Part shown: positions 11,436-21,935 of the stretch, one piece after another
Numbering within the stretch: position 1 is the stretch's first letter
How the letters are laid out: the number at the start of each line of letters is the position of its first letter
From: Dryas octopetala
Lineage: Eukaryota > Streptophyta > Magnoliopsida > Rosales > Rosaceae
NCBI GenBank assembly: GCA_963921425.1
Contig: OY992834.1
Location: 10,337,271 to 10,401,270 of the forward strand
Direction: 5' to 3'
DNA: 64,000 nt
Program-made: the position numbers and the translations under genes
Notes under the pieces: generated by a model
Seen by the model: only the letters and a program-made list of their open reading frames with translations
Databases searched by the model: none
Told to the model about the DNA's origin: nothing

Positions 11436-12496
11436 CTGCAATTTAAGGCAAAACATAAATACACATGAATGTCACTCCTAATATCCATTAGTTCATTTTG
11501 TAAAAGAAATCACGTAGTCAATAGATTTAACCATCAATACAATGATAATGCAGACTAATATGGTATACCATAATTTGAATATGAATTTTGACATTAATAA
11601 CCTGTAGATTTTACTGGTTGTCCTTCTTTTTTTTAGTATGATGGTGGGCCTAAGCCCACAAATTAAACATAAACAGGAACAATCCTAGCTCTACAAAATT
11701 GATGGACGTACATGGCTCTAGAAACTTAATGTAATTTCCAATGAATAGATGAGGCCACTACCTCTTGAGTATTTGTCATATGTTTTGGGCAGCATAAAAA
11801 AAAGGCAGCATAAAGAAAGTGTGGACTCTAAAAAAAAGGCATCATAAGGGTGCAAATGAGTGTGGACTCTTTCAACTAGTAGTCATTTATTGCAGGGAGT
11901 AGTGCTTTGTGTTATATATTGCAGGGAGTAGTACGTGCTTTGTGTTAAGAAAATATATATGATCCAATATGCAATGGCAAAACAAAGAATTAAGATACCA
12001 ACTCCAACCATGGTAATAACATTGTGAAAATAAATTATTGTATTCAATACATAGATCCATATAAATAATACCCACCAACCAATTGTATCAAAGCTGCCAT
12101 AACTTATTGCAATGCAACAAAAATAAAACCCTAAAATTCAATATTGGGGGACCACATGAAAAATCCATAATCAGCCAGACATACTAGGACCACAAGTGAA
12201 AAAACAAAGGAAAAAGTATAGATCACAATACTAAACAAGAGAATAAACTATAGATCTTGGGTCAAACAGTAACCATACACTGGTTGCAGGCTTATATTAG
12301 TCCTTCTTCGAAAATTCATTCTAGCTTTGTTGAAATTTCAGACTCCAAGTGTCACAATAGCACCGATCTTACACCTAGAACTCACACTTTCTCACTTACC
12401 AAACAGGAATTCATCTTAACTTTTCTCTGCAAGATTCCTCATGTTTTCTTTCTGCAAGATTCCTTTTGTTTTCTATCTTCAATACTTTACGCAAGG
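11436..12496. other. Right subterminal region of the MULE
   Basis: AT-rich, probably the promoter, 5' UTR and possible first exon of the transposase. No clear coding exon was found. A poly-T stretch followed by GGGCCTAAGCCCA near 11625-11665 resembles one at 16836-16875 and may be the 3' end of a non-LTR element. Small direct repeats (GTGTGGACTCT; ATTGCAGGGAGTAGT) lie at 11818-11945. Confidence 0.4.
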
Positions 12497-12732
12497 AGTG
12501 GAAGGACATAGGGAACTAGGTGGAAAGGGGTCTGAATGGACGAAACCACCATTGGGGATGTGGTCACATGTTTCTCACATGGCCGTTTCCGTTAGCTTTG
12601 TGGATGGAAGCTAATAGATTTCCTCAATTGACAAAAGTTGGATAATTCGTGGGCATTTTTGTCACGTTTTGAAATTTGTGGACCAAATTGAGAAATCTCT
12701 TAAAGTTCGTGGACCAAAAATGTATTTAACCC
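12497..12732. repeat. Right TIR of the MULE
   Basis: Inverted partner of 6697-6930. It is followed directly by the second copy of the 9-bp duplication TAAAAACAA (12733-12741). Confidence 0.9.
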
Positions 12733-13154
12733 TAAAAACAAACTAAAAGAAGAAAAAAAATTAAAAACAAACTCCCTTCCCCACCCAACCCCAGCTCCGT
12801 CGCACCCCCCTCCCCCAGTCCCGTCGCACCCCATCCCCCCACCACAACCCTAGCCCGTCACATCTTTTTTTTTTTTTTAATAAATATTTTAATAGTGAGA
12901 AAAAAACATTTTAATATTTTAGACGGAAAGTGTTAACGGATTTAACGGAATAGTCTCATTTGACGCTTAAGTGAAGAAGTCTTAACGGATGCACTTTTGA
13001 AGTGAGAGTCCTGATCTGGCTCAGACACCTAAGTTGGAGTCATTTTCCTCAATTTTTTCTAAAATTTTTGGGTCAAAGAAAGCCTGACCAAATTAATAAT
13101 GACCATGAGAATCACATTTCAGTATTTTAATGACCATGAGAATCATGTTCCCGC

Positions 13155-13250
13155 TTCCTACTCCAACATTCCCAACTCATCCCTTGCCTCCTAAATGAAA
13201 TTTTCAGTAGACACTAGCACATTAGAAATTAATAAATAGAAAGTTGAGAG
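13155..13250 (-). pseudogene. HPR fragment (fifth copy)
   Basis: About 95 bp match the beginning of HPR exon 2 and the adjoining intron. CTCCAACATTCCCAACTCATC...CTTGCCTCCTAAATGAAATTTTCAG corresponds to 4303-4340 of copy 2, and the homology continues through GTAGACACTAGCACATTAGAAA and AGAAAGTTGA. The rest of the gene is missing. Confidence 0.6.
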
Positions 13251-13803
13251 CAAGCTTTCCACACATGGAGAATGCAATGCAAAGGTTTGCTTTAACCAGA
13301 ATTCATTGAAATGGTTTCACCAACCTTCAGATCTCGACCAATCGAGATGACATGACCTACAATTCTGATGCTCTGGTCAGGCTTCACAAGTACAACTTCC
13401 ACATTCTATAGACTCATAGAATGTATTATATACACATGTAATATGTAAGTTTTTTGTTTTTTTGTTTTTTCCCGAAAATCTACACCCCCTACCCCTATCC
13501 CCAAACAGAAAGTGTTGTCATTATAGACAACAATGACAACAAGGACGATGACGATTCAATCATCTGTTTGGCATACATGACACAGTTGGGGATTAACTTT
13601 GAGTCTAAAGGAAATCTTAATCTTCGTCATTAGACGAGTTTGAAGACATTACTGCCAATCAAAAGAGATCAGATTCATTGTCATGAATGTTCATAGCTTC
13701 TTCTAGTACAAGGAATCAATCACTTCCAAAACAACAGACTTCTGCCGAAAAAGAAAGATTCAAGAAACAAAAGGCAAAAACAAACCAGCAAACAGAATCG
13801 TAC
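13251..13803. other. 3' flank of HPR pseudo-copy 3
   Basis: No gene. It is homologous to 3430-3800 (see that entry), which shows the duplicated unit included several hundred bases 3' of the HPR gene. Confidence 0.5.
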
Positions 13804-14577
13804 TTATATGTCATCCATGAATGGAGTAACCAATGGTTTGCTTGAGAAGAAAGCTTCCAAATTGGCAATGATTATTTCACTCGAACTCTTGAAAGATTCC
13901 GGAGTAAAAACAGCCCTATGTGGTGATAGAACAACATTGTCCAATGCAAGGAGCTGTTTGGGAACATGGGGCTCATTCTCAAACACATCCAAACCAGCAC
14001 CATCTCTCTATGTACTAAACACCTCACCAATTCATTCTCATCAATGATAGCCCCACGCCCTACATTCACAATCACTCCCTCTGTTCCCAGTGCAGATAAG
14101 ACTTCCTTATTAATCATGTGGTGGGTTTGGTCTGTCAATGCACAACAGATGATGAGGGCATCACTATTAGCTGCAAGTTCACACACATTGGAGTAAAAGG
14201 GGTATGAGAAAGAAGGCTTTTTGGTCCTTGAGTTGTAGGAGACCCTGCAGCCAAAAGCCTCGAGTCTTTTAGCAACTTCAGAGCCAATGCTTCCTAATCC
14301 AACAATCCCAACTCGCTTGCCACCTAACTGAAATCACCAAGTTCACAGTGTTGCATAACAATAGAAAGTAAGCAATCATCCGAATTTACCACTAATTGAA
14401 ATTTTCTGTGAGGAAATGAGTATTTTAGATAGTTAGTATAGAGTAACGGGACATCTCTTAATGTAAATACTAAATAACCATTTAGCTTTTGATTACTACT
14501 GTGGCACTCACCAAATTTGTTTATAATAAGTAAAATACTAACATTTACTGAGATATAATTTCGTCATCAATTGTTTA

Positions 14578-14880
14578 TGGGAAAAAGTACACTAATACAC
14601 CCTCAATTTGGTGTCTATCTCACTTTGTCTCTTAAAGAAAAAATTGCCTCACTTTGCCCTATGTATTATCAATTTGTTGCAACGGGGGTCTTCCATTCAA
14701 CTCCATCAAGACTTCAGACTCACCTGTATTAAACTTCCTAAGTTTTGACAGAATTTTGGACCAAATTGGATTTGAAGACCAGCGTTGTAACAAATTCATG
14801 AATCATAATATAGGGGGGAGGATATGTGAGTCAATTCTTTTAGACCCCAAAGTTAAGGGGTATAATTGTAGTTTTCCCTT
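14578..14880. mobile_element. MITE in pseudo-copy 3 intron
   Basis: The left end GGGAAAAAGTACACTAATAC and the inverted right end AGGGAAAACTACAATTATAC are similar, with further similarity inward (TTTGGTGTCTA / TTTGGGGTCTA). The inner part is non-coding. Arm similarity is moderate and limits are approximate. Confidence 0.5.
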
Positions 14881-14925
14881 GTTTATATTAAGGAATATCC
14901 TTAACAAAGTGCAACCAATATATAG

Positions 14926-15130
14926 AGTAATTCCACATCCAATGTGGTCCCATAAAATACTATATGGCAATCCTATATACACTTTTATATCAAATGCGTG
15001 TCATCTTATACGAGCAAGTGAAATTATGTTGTCGTATAAGATGATATGTTTCCTATATAAAAATGCATTAGAATTGCCATATAAAATATTTCATATGAAT
15101 GACCCGCATGTGGATGCCAGAATTTCTATA
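14926..15130. mobile_element. Palindromic MITE
   Basis: Both halves are inverted copies around about 15030: GTCATCTTATACGA on the left, TCGTATAAGATGAT on the right, with TATGGCAATYCTA and CATTTTTATAT pairs further out. The transcript would fold into a long hairpin. There is no coding capacity. Confidence 0.6.
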
Positions 15131-15537
15131 AACATATATTCCTAACTAGAAAACAAAACATCGTCAATCCCAAAGAGAAGAAATGGTGGGAGGGAACAAA
15201 TAATGACCTTGGAACCAAGAGGGTAATTTCCTTTGCTAGTCCAAAGCCCCTGTCTCACATACCGATCTGCTGCTGAAATGTTTCTAAGCACATCAATGAA
15301 CAACCCAACAGCAATAGGTGGCCAACAGCAAAGCAGGGCTTGGACTGAGCCTGCATAGGTGGCCAAGTAATGGTGTAGAGGGAGTGGTGACTCCCAGGCT
15401 TTGAGGATTTGGAACTTTTCGTAGAACCCAGATGGTTAAAGTGTGAAGGATGTTGGTGGATAGGTGATTAAGAGTTGTGGGAGGTCTTGGGTTCCCAAAT
15501 CACCATGAACAACATCTTGGATTTGCAATTGGGTCAT

Positions 15538-16177
15538 TGTTGTTTTTTAGTGGTAGGTTTACAACTAGGAAATGGTTGGAAATAGGAGAGGAATAATCAG
15601 TGAAGTGAAATGGTTCTGGTTTTGAAACTCAAAATAATCTAATCCAAAAAATAATAAGATTTTTTATTTTTACTTCATATATTTCTTTTGTTTTTTATTC
15701 ATGAATAATTGAAAGGTCAAATGTTATTATTGATCCCTTTATTTTCTTGGAATTTTCACTTTAGAAATTTTTGTAAGAAAATCGGATGGGCTTTGCACGT
15801 AAGTGGTATTTTGAACATTTAACTCTACTTGAATTCTTATGTAAGCCTCTATATGCCATTAAACACAGTTTGTGTGAAAAAATAAGGGTTTTTAGCACTA
15901 AATTACAAGTAGGCGCTTTAATAGGCATTTAAGTGAATTAAGATGTCTGAAATGTCACTCACGTGTAAAAAATGTGCTTCCACATTGAATTTTTTATCAA
16001 CAACTTAAATAAGATTAACATTTTGGACCTAATTGCTATCGTATTAGAAATACAATATTTAAATTACTAAAATAAAAAAAACAAAATCAAAGTAAAAATT
16101 TTGTGAAAATACGAAAACCAAAAATGCGATTTGGCCTTATAGAAAACTTAAGAATCAAACATGGTGGGGGTAGGCGG
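15538..16177. other. Upstream region of HPR pseudo-copy 3
   Basis: No gene. It is a weakly conserved relative of the upstream regions of copies 1 and 2, and it continues after the hAT-like insertion at 17066. Confidence 0.45.
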
Positions 16178-17065
16178 CCAGGGCTGGCCTTGACTTTTGG
16201 AAGGCCCACGGGCGAAATCTAAATTAGGCCTTTAATAAAATCTTTTGCAAAATAATTTACAATTAACAAGAAATCAATTAGGAAATTTTCGATCACATCA
16301 ATAAATTAATTATGAAATTTTTGGTTGAATATCAAGAAAATAATTGAAAAAAATAATAATTTATAGGAATATAAGAGAAAAATCAAAAGGGAAAAACATA
16401 CACTCAAACATTAATTACTTTATTACTTCAATGAGACCTCTCTAATGTCTTTCAGATTGAAAGAGCCTGTGAAGAACACCAAAAAAGAAAAATCCAGTTT
16501 TCCACAAGACTATATGGAGAGGCAGAGATCCGTCTTTGCCAATTCAAAGCAAACATGCTCTTTGAATCCAACTTTCCAGAAAGAAGGCGTGTACTTTTGA
16601 TGAAAAAAAAGAGAAGAGGTGCAAACCCAAGGGCAAAAATGACCCACTACCATGCATATGAGGATGTTGGCTTGATTCTCTTGTGATTCAGGTGAGAAGC
16701 CAAAGAAAAAATAAAACAAGTTGGCCAAACACAAGTTAAGGAAATAAAAAGAAATAAAAAGGTGGCTTTCAACTAATAATCAAGGAAAATTAGGTTGCAG
16801 AGTCCAAACTTTATATCTTAGAAGGGTCTATTGGTTTTTTTTTTTTTTTTTTTTGTACAAAGGGGGCCTAAGTCCAAAGAAAGAAACTAGATAACTACAG
16901 CTCTGGCACAATAAGTAGAAAGGCCTAGTTACAGCGAAAACATTATACATAGACCCAACAATTATTTTTTTTAATATATATATATATTAATATATACATA
17001 ATATAAAAATTTATGGGCCCCCCTTGAACCCTAGGCGTCCGTGCCCCCCTTCAGGGCCAGCACTG
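16178..17065. mobile_element. hAT-type non-autonomous element, 888 bp
   Basis: The ends are CAGGGCTGGCCTTGAC and, inverted, CAGTGCTGGCCCTGA. Short ends of this CAG-GGCYGGCC type are usual for Ac/hAT elements in plants. The flanks are TAGGCGGC (16170-16177) and CAGGCGGC (17066-17073), an 8-bp duplication with one mismatch. The matching region of HPR copies 1 and 2 lacks it. A poly-T run at 16837-16854 followed by GGGGGCCTAAGTCCA inside may be a second, non-LTR insertion. Confidence 0.72.
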
Positions 17066-17073
17066 CAGGCGGC

Positions 17074-17498
17074 ACGTCACCATGACTGTTATACTCAGTA
17101 TTTTAAATTTTGAGTGAAGAAAGTGTTGAAAATGCATTATTTGGCCACGAGGCCCACGACAGCAACCATGAGGTCCATGAGAATATCGTGATTACTACTG
17201 TGATCCATGTTTTGAACTGTTATCAATTTCAAACTTTTTTTGTGCAAAAGACTACATTATCAAAACAGTCTAGAATATCGAGATTACAGTCGAGAAGGTC
17301 CAGCAAGTCGATAAGTTGGTCAAGTTCGTGAGTCTATGTAGACTAGAGTAATGTACTAATGTGTATACAAAGAGTGGTCAAAGTCAAAACTATAGAGACC
17401 TCTATAAAATGGGTCCACGCTTCCTGCAGGTCAACAAAGTCCTCATTCACTCCCCATAAGTCCTAAGAAATGTTCTGCAAATCCATACCTACTATTCT
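17074..17498. other. Intergenic
   Basis: It continues the upstream block of pseudo-copy 3 to about 17200. After that I see no gene or repeat. Confidence 0.4.
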
Positions 17499-17907
17499 AG
17501 GAAGGGCAATGCTGGGTGCAACCCAAGGGGTGCACTTGCGCATCCACCCCCTCCCCAAAATTATCTTCTGGCAGTATGGGCTTATGATCGGAACTGTTTA
17601 TATTTTAGATTATCTATAAAGATTATCTCTGTAAAAACTCAATTCAATCAGAAATTATTTGGTTACGTAACTTTTATCAAATAAATAAACGTTTTAGTAA
17701 AAAAATCACTCTTTAAATGCATATTGTCCATTTATTCGATAACGTACAATTATATAACCAAACAATCTTCGATTAAGTTGATTTTTTATAGAGAAAATTT
17801 TTAATAGGTGCTCTAAAAAATAAACCGTTATGATCGTAAGCCTGCACTGCCGAACAAGGATTTTTAGGGGGAGGGGTGGATGCAATGCACCCAAGTATTT
17901 TCCTTCT
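17499..17907. mobile_element. MITE with TIRs of about 85 bp
   Basis: The left arm AGGAAGGGCAATGCTGGGTG with GGTGCACTTGCGCATCCACC, and the inverted right arm AGAAGGAAAATACTTGGGTG with GCATCCACCCCTCCCC, are related over about 85 bp. The middle is AT-rich and non-coding. A further copy of TTCTAGGAAGGxCAATGC starts at the right edge. Confidence 0.55.
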
Positions 17908-18682
17908 AGGAAGGACAATGCTTGGGAAAAAATATTTTTAGTCCAAGTGTTTTTTATCTATGTGATTTCAAAACTCCATATGCAGTCCCTCTGTTTTATA
18001 TCTTTTGCAATATAAAGAAAATTTTAACAAATTTAAATTTAAAATTTTTATTTTTGTTAAAAAATCAAATTGCAAGTTACATACATGATTCTTTGTCATT
18101 TTTTTGTAAAACTCACGAGTTTTTTTTTTTTTGGTCAAAAAAACTCATGAGTTTATTAGTTTTAATTTGAGAAAAAATTTCATCTTAGTTATAAAATGTT
18201 CTCATTGCAAACAATATAAAACATAATGACCAAATGTGAAGTTTTGAAACCACAATGACCAAATCTGTTTTTAGAGTAAAACACACCAAAATTGTTTTTT
18301 TCCCCTAAAAATATTATTCTTATTTGAGATATAGAAACTTTCCATTTCATTTGACTAAAACCCTGTGTGCTGAAATGTGAATTTCATATGTAGTACCTAA
18401 CAAATTTTTATACAAAACTGTTTAATTCAATAAGCTAGGTATCACACATTCACAGTATAAGGAACGAATTAATGCATGAAACATTCTGAAATTTTTACTT
18501 GCATTAATATTACTTCATCATCATAACTAATACAATCACTCTGGTTGCTTCACATGCATCCATTATTAACCTAACCCAAAGTACAAAGGGAAGACAGGGA
18601 GAAAAGGCCAAACAACATAAGGACATGCAAACAAGCAGCAAGACCAAACCAAAACCAAACGAATGCATATAACCTAATAAAC

Positions 18683-21580
18683 TCAATCTTTTCCTACCAT
18701 TTCTCTGATCATTCCAACAATCTTGATAAACCACTCACGCTTCCTTGCGATCGCAACATCCGAAAGTACCACTCCCACTACCAACCCACTCCCAAACCCT
18801 GCCAAAACAAATTTCCAATCAAGTTCAAACCCAGTTGAATCATTGTCCCCATTTCGATCTTCAGTTGAAGGCTGCGGTTGAGGGGCCTCGGGATCTCCAC
18901 ATTTCTTTTGCAATGGAGCTCCACACAATCCTGGGTTTCCCTCATATGAAGTGCTATTGAATGAGGTGAGTTGGGTTCCTTGCGGTATAAGACCTGAGAG
19001 ATTGTTGTAAGAAGCATTGAATTCTGCAAGGAATGTCAGCTTTATCAGTTGTTGCGGGATCTTTCCTGACAGCTTGTTTTGAGAAAGGTCCAATGATTCA
19101 AGCAGGGATAAGCTTCCCAAAGATGGTGGGATTGAACCGTTGAAAAGATTATTGGAAATATTGAAGGAGCGAAGCCCTTTTAGGCTCCCAACAAAGTGAT
19201 CAATCTTCCCCTCAAATTTGTTGTTTGAGAGATCAATGGCTGCAAAAGCTTCTTGAATCTTTGCATAGTATCTATCCACACCTTTATTTGCGATTGTAAT
19301 CGCGTAACCAAAATCATAATAAATTTCAAGGCCACCAGCTTCATAAGATATGTATGTCGTCATATATGTTGACTGGTTTACAGGGATATTCGATCTCATG
19401 ATCATGGCAATCTCAGAGAAGACATAGTCAATTAGAAACTCACCTGTGAAATTATTGTGAGACAGATCAAGAATGCGCAAGTCGGGAAAACCATGCATAC
19501 TGTGTTGAGGTTTGCCTATCACACCGTGGAACTCATTGTACCGCATTGCCAGAATCTTTAACTGTGGAAGAGTCCCTAACCAAAGCGGGAAAACATCACT
19601 GAATTTATTGTTTGATAAGAGAAGAAGCTCAAGCATCACACAATTTACCAATGACCTTGGTAATTGCCCCTGCAATTGGTTATGACTGACATCCATCACC
19701 CTCAAATTGCCTTTGTTGGTGTATGTTTGCGGAAGAATGCCATGAAAATAGTTATTTCCAAGAAGTAGCAGAATCAGATGGTCACTGAAGTTTCCCAAAC
19801 ACTGTGGAAGCATGCCACTCAAGGTGTTGTTTGACAAATCAAGGACCAGAAGGCGACTCAGCTTGCAAATCATATGTGAAATTTCTCCGGTCAACTTGTT
19901 GTTTTGAATTTCATAAGCTACGGTGGAAGGTGGAGGTATCGGTAGTGGCCCATGCAACCGGTTGGACGCAAGCGCAAAGCGTTGGAGGTTAACCCAGGGA
20001 AGGACAACCGGAGGTTGGTCAAAGCCTGAAAGGAAGTTGCCATTAAAGTCGATGCTCTTCAAAGTTTGTGTGCTTATGTTCCACATCCATTTGGGTATTA
20101 GACCATGGATTTTGCCATAGGACAGGTCCAGCCGCTCCAGACTATTTTGATATCTTAGGAAATAAGGGAACTCTCTTAAGGTGCACGAACCCAACGCTAA
20201 AATCGTGAACTGTTGAACATGAGTTGCATTCGTCGTTGTGGGTTCGAACAGCAATTCCAAGTTGTTAGAATATAGTTGGAGTTGATAGAGCTTTTGTAGG
20301 TTTTGAAACATGTGAAACTCCACTATACCACTCAAGGAATTAGTTTGCAGATAAAGGATCTCGAGATTCAAGAGATTGGAAAATGATGCAGGAACTGAAC
20401 CATTCAATCTATTAAAAGCAAGATCTAGGTAAACTAGACTGCTAAAGTTACCTAGCCAAGATGGGATTGGACCAATTAATCCGGTCGCCAACATCCTAAG
20501 CACAACCAGTTGGGTAAGGTTTGCAAACGAATTAGGGATCGGACCTTCAAATTTGTTTCTTGAAATGTCCAAATAAGTGAGCTGTCTAAGTTTACCAAGT
20601 ACAGATGGAACCGGCCCTTGTGAAAAATTGCATACTCCAACATCCAACTCCTTCAATGAATGGAGATTTTCCATCGAAGAAGGCAGGTCTCCGTAAAAAC
20701 TAGTCTCTGCAATTTTCAGTACTGTGAGTGGACTAGTTCGATTAAATTCAGGCAAATAACCAGTGAGACCCTTGTTGAATCTCACACTAAGAATTTCTAA
20801 ATTTTGTAGTTTGAAAATTCTTACCGGAAATTCACCAAACAACCCACAATTCCTGAGGGCAAGGGATGTCAAAGATGATAAATTTGCCATGGAATCGGGT
20901 ACTGTCGAAGATATGTCAATGAAACTGAGATGAAGCTTTTTTAGGCTAGTTAAGTTTTGAACAAGGCTTCTCATAGTGGGTGCATCAAGTTTCAGCAAAC
21001 CTTGATCCTCATATAATCGATCAACATTGAGAGCTAGATCAAGGTATGACAACTTGGACAAGTGTGAAACTTGGGATGGGATTTGACCAGAAAAGACAGA
21101 GGCAGAGAGGTTGAGATATGTGAGCCTCGGAAAATTCCTAATGGCAGTAGGAATTTGAGAGTAATTGAAGTGATTGTCAGCGAGGTTCAGACTTTGAAGA
21201 TGAACAAGACGGAAGAGGCTACTATTGGAGTTGATAGAGCCATAGAGCCAACTGCTACTAAGATCAAGGTTGATCACATGACCGGACTTTTCATCACACT
21301 CAACGCCATCCCATGAGCAGCAGGTGTTATTAACTTCTCCTTCAGCTGGTAATTTCCATGATGAAATCTTTGGATAAGCACCATCATAGCCCGAAGCAGA
21401 TGCCTTGATGATAAAGCTTTGCTTGAATTGCAGCAAGGCAGAGCTCTCCTCATCATGGCAAGTTGGCTGCTGATGCTGCTGCAAAGTGTATAAAGAGTTA
21501 GCAACCATAACATGAAACAACAACAGAACTAGTTTTGGAATCATGGACACACTAAAGAAACAGTACAGGGAGATCCCCAT
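18683..21580 (-). CDS. LRR receptor-like protein (RLP, Cf-9 class)
   Basis: Single-exon gene of 965 residues. It starts with a signal peptide (MGISLYCFFS... hydrophobic to about 29). The N-terminal LRR cap follows (CHDEESSALLQFKQSF at about 41, CCSWDGVECD), then roughly 25 extracellular LRRs with LxxLxLxxNxLxGxIPxxL spacing. The island-type break precedes the last four repeats (YYDFGYAITIANKGVDRYYA). An acidic juxtamembrane stretch, one membrane span with GxxxG-type spacing (LAGFGSGLVVGVVL) and a short basic tail complete it. There is no kinase domain. RLPs of this class sit in the plasma membrane and signal with SOBIR1-type kinases in immunity or development; the ligand is unknown. The open frame extends 69 codons further upstream, but a TATA box lies inside that extension and the signal peptide follows M70, so 21580 is the better start. 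It separates HPR copies 3 and 4. Confidence 0.92.
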   Translation of the reverse strand: MGISLYCFFSVSMIPKLVLLLFHVMVANSLYTLQQHQQPTCHDEESSALLQFKQSFIIKASASGYDGAYPKISSWKLPAEGEVNNTCCSWDGVECDEKSGHVINLDLSSSWLYGSINSNSSLFRLVHLQSLNLADNHFNYSQIPTAIRNFPRLTYLNLSASVFSGQIPSQVSHLSKLSYLDLALNVDRLYEDQGLLKLDAPTMRSLVQNLTSLKKLHLSFIDISSTVPDSMANLSSLTSLALRNCGLFGEFPVRIFKLQNLEILSVRFNKGLTGYLPEFNRTSPLTVLKIAETSFYGDLPSSMENLHSLKELDVGVCNFSQGPVPSVLGKLRQLTYLDISRNKFEGPIPNSFANLTQLVVLRMLATGLIGPIPSWLGNFSSLVYLDLAFNRLNGSVPASFSNLLNLEILYLQTNSLSGIVEFHMFQNLQKLYQLQLYSNNLELLFEPTTTNATHVQQFTILALGSCTLREFPYFLRYQNSLERLDLSYGKIHGLIPKWMWNISTQTLKSIDFNGNFLSGFDQPPVVLPWVNLQRFALASNRLHGPLPIPPPSTVAYEIQNNKLTGEISHMICKLSRLLVLDLSNNTLSGMLPQCLGNFSDHLILLLLGNNYFHGILPQTYTNKGNLRVMDVSHNQLQGQLPRSLVNCVMLELLLLSNNKFSDVFPLWLGTLPQLKILAMRYNEFHGVIGKPQHSMHGFPDLRILDLSHNNFTGEFLIDYVFSEIAMIMRSNIPVNQSTYMTTYISYEAGGLEIYYDFGYAITIANKGVDRYYAKIQEAFAAIDLSNNKFEGKIDHFVGSLKGLRSFNISNNLFNGSIPPSLGSLSLLESLDLSQNKLSGKIPQQLIKLTFLAEFNASYNNLSGLIPQGTQLTSFNSTSYEGNPGLCGAPLQKKCGDPEAPQPQPSTEDRNGDNDSTGFELDWKFVLAGFGSGLVVGVVLSDVAIARKREWFIKIVGMIREMVGKD

Positions 21581-21654
21581 AATAATATGTGTTTTGAAAC
21601 TTCTGATTCTGCTCCACGAGTCTTGGATGAGAATGGAAGTGAAAGTTAGAGGGC

Positions 21655-21662
21655 TATTTATA
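21655..21662 (-). promoter_or_regulatory. TATA box of the RLP gene
   Basis: TATAAATA on the minus strand, 75 bp before the chosen ATG. Transcription would start around 21625-21630 and give a 5' UTR of about 50 bases. The box lies within the longer open frame that begins at 21787, which argues against that start. Confidence 0.6.
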
Positions 21663-21756
21663 GACTGGCATGGACTCAAATTCCATGTGCATGCAAGAAA
21701 GATATTTATCAAACAAAATGGTGGGGTGGGACCGTGGGAGTGGGAACACAATAAAA

Positions 21757-21935
21757 TTTCCAGTACGGTTTGAAAAGTTTGTTCCATACTAGCTTGAAAA
21801 ACTTGTTAAATGGGTTAGAAAAGATTATCTAGAAAAATGGGTTCCATACTAGAAATTTTCCAGTATGGTTTGAAAAGTTTGTTCCGTACTAGCTTGAAAA
21901 ACTTGTTAAATGGTTAGAAAAGTTCCATGCTAGAA
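21757..21935. repeat. Tandem duplication, unit about 100 bp, in the RLP promoter
   Basis: TTCCAGTACGGTTTGAAAAG...CTTGTTAAATGGGTTAGAAAAG at 21757 is repeated at 21857 with few changes. It begins about 95 bp upstream of the TATA box. Confidence 0.75.

Larger units (their letters stand above)
6697..12732. mobile_element. Complete Mutator-like element (MULE), 6,036 bp
   Basis: Terminal inverted repeats of about 235 bp begin GGGTTAAATACATTTTTGGT at 6697 and, inverted, end at 12732. They are about 95% identical by eye. A perfect 9-bp direct duplication TAAAAACAA flanks it at 6688-6696 and 12733-12741. Long TIRs, the 9-bp duplication and a MURA-type transposase identify the Mutator superfamily. It contains two convergent genes, a GRF zinc-finger gene from the left TIR and the transposase from the right TIR. 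That is the same geometry as maize MuDR (mudrA/mudrB). The transposase frame is broken, so this copy is probably no longer autonomous. Confidence 0.93.
6260..13065. mobile_element. Older inverted-repeat element split by the Mutator-like element
   Basis: The sequence at 6421-6560 (ATTCCAACTTAAGTGTCGGA, GTCAGATCAGGACTCCCACT, CTTAAGCGTCAAACG) is repeated in inverted orientation at about 12921-13050. The two parts flank the complete Mutator-like element at 6697-12732. Without that inner element the outer one is roughly 0.76 kb. Copy 1 has neither insertion. The outer termini and target duplication are not resolved. Confidence 0.55.
13804..15537 (-). pseudogene. HPR3-like pseudogene, copy 3
   Basis: Exon 2 is 13804-14327 and exon 1 is 15208-15537. 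Exon 1 keeps the ATG and a readable start (MTQLQIQDVVHG...) but meets TAA after TSFTL. It also lacks about 65 codons: ALLC jumps straight to AVGLFIDV, removing the part that holds SAGVNHIDL in copy 1. Exon 2 has lost several bases near 14003 (GCACCATCTCTCTATG versus GCACCTCCAATCTCTCTGTG), shifting frame after HREM. With a stop, a large internal deletion and a frameshift it is certainly dead. It is more diverged than copy 2, so it is probably older. Confidence 0.9.

Noticed and set aside
14990-15060. microRNA precursor
   Set aside because: The hairpin belongs to a palindromic MITE; no known mature miRNA sequence was recognised.
16178-17065. CACTA-type element because of the CAG-rich ends
   Set aside because: Ends lack CACTA, and the duplication is 8 bp, not 3 bp; hAT fits better.
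21581-21787. Upstream extension of the RLP protein
   Set aside because: Contains a TATA box, lacks signal-peptide character, and the real signal peptide starts at 21580.
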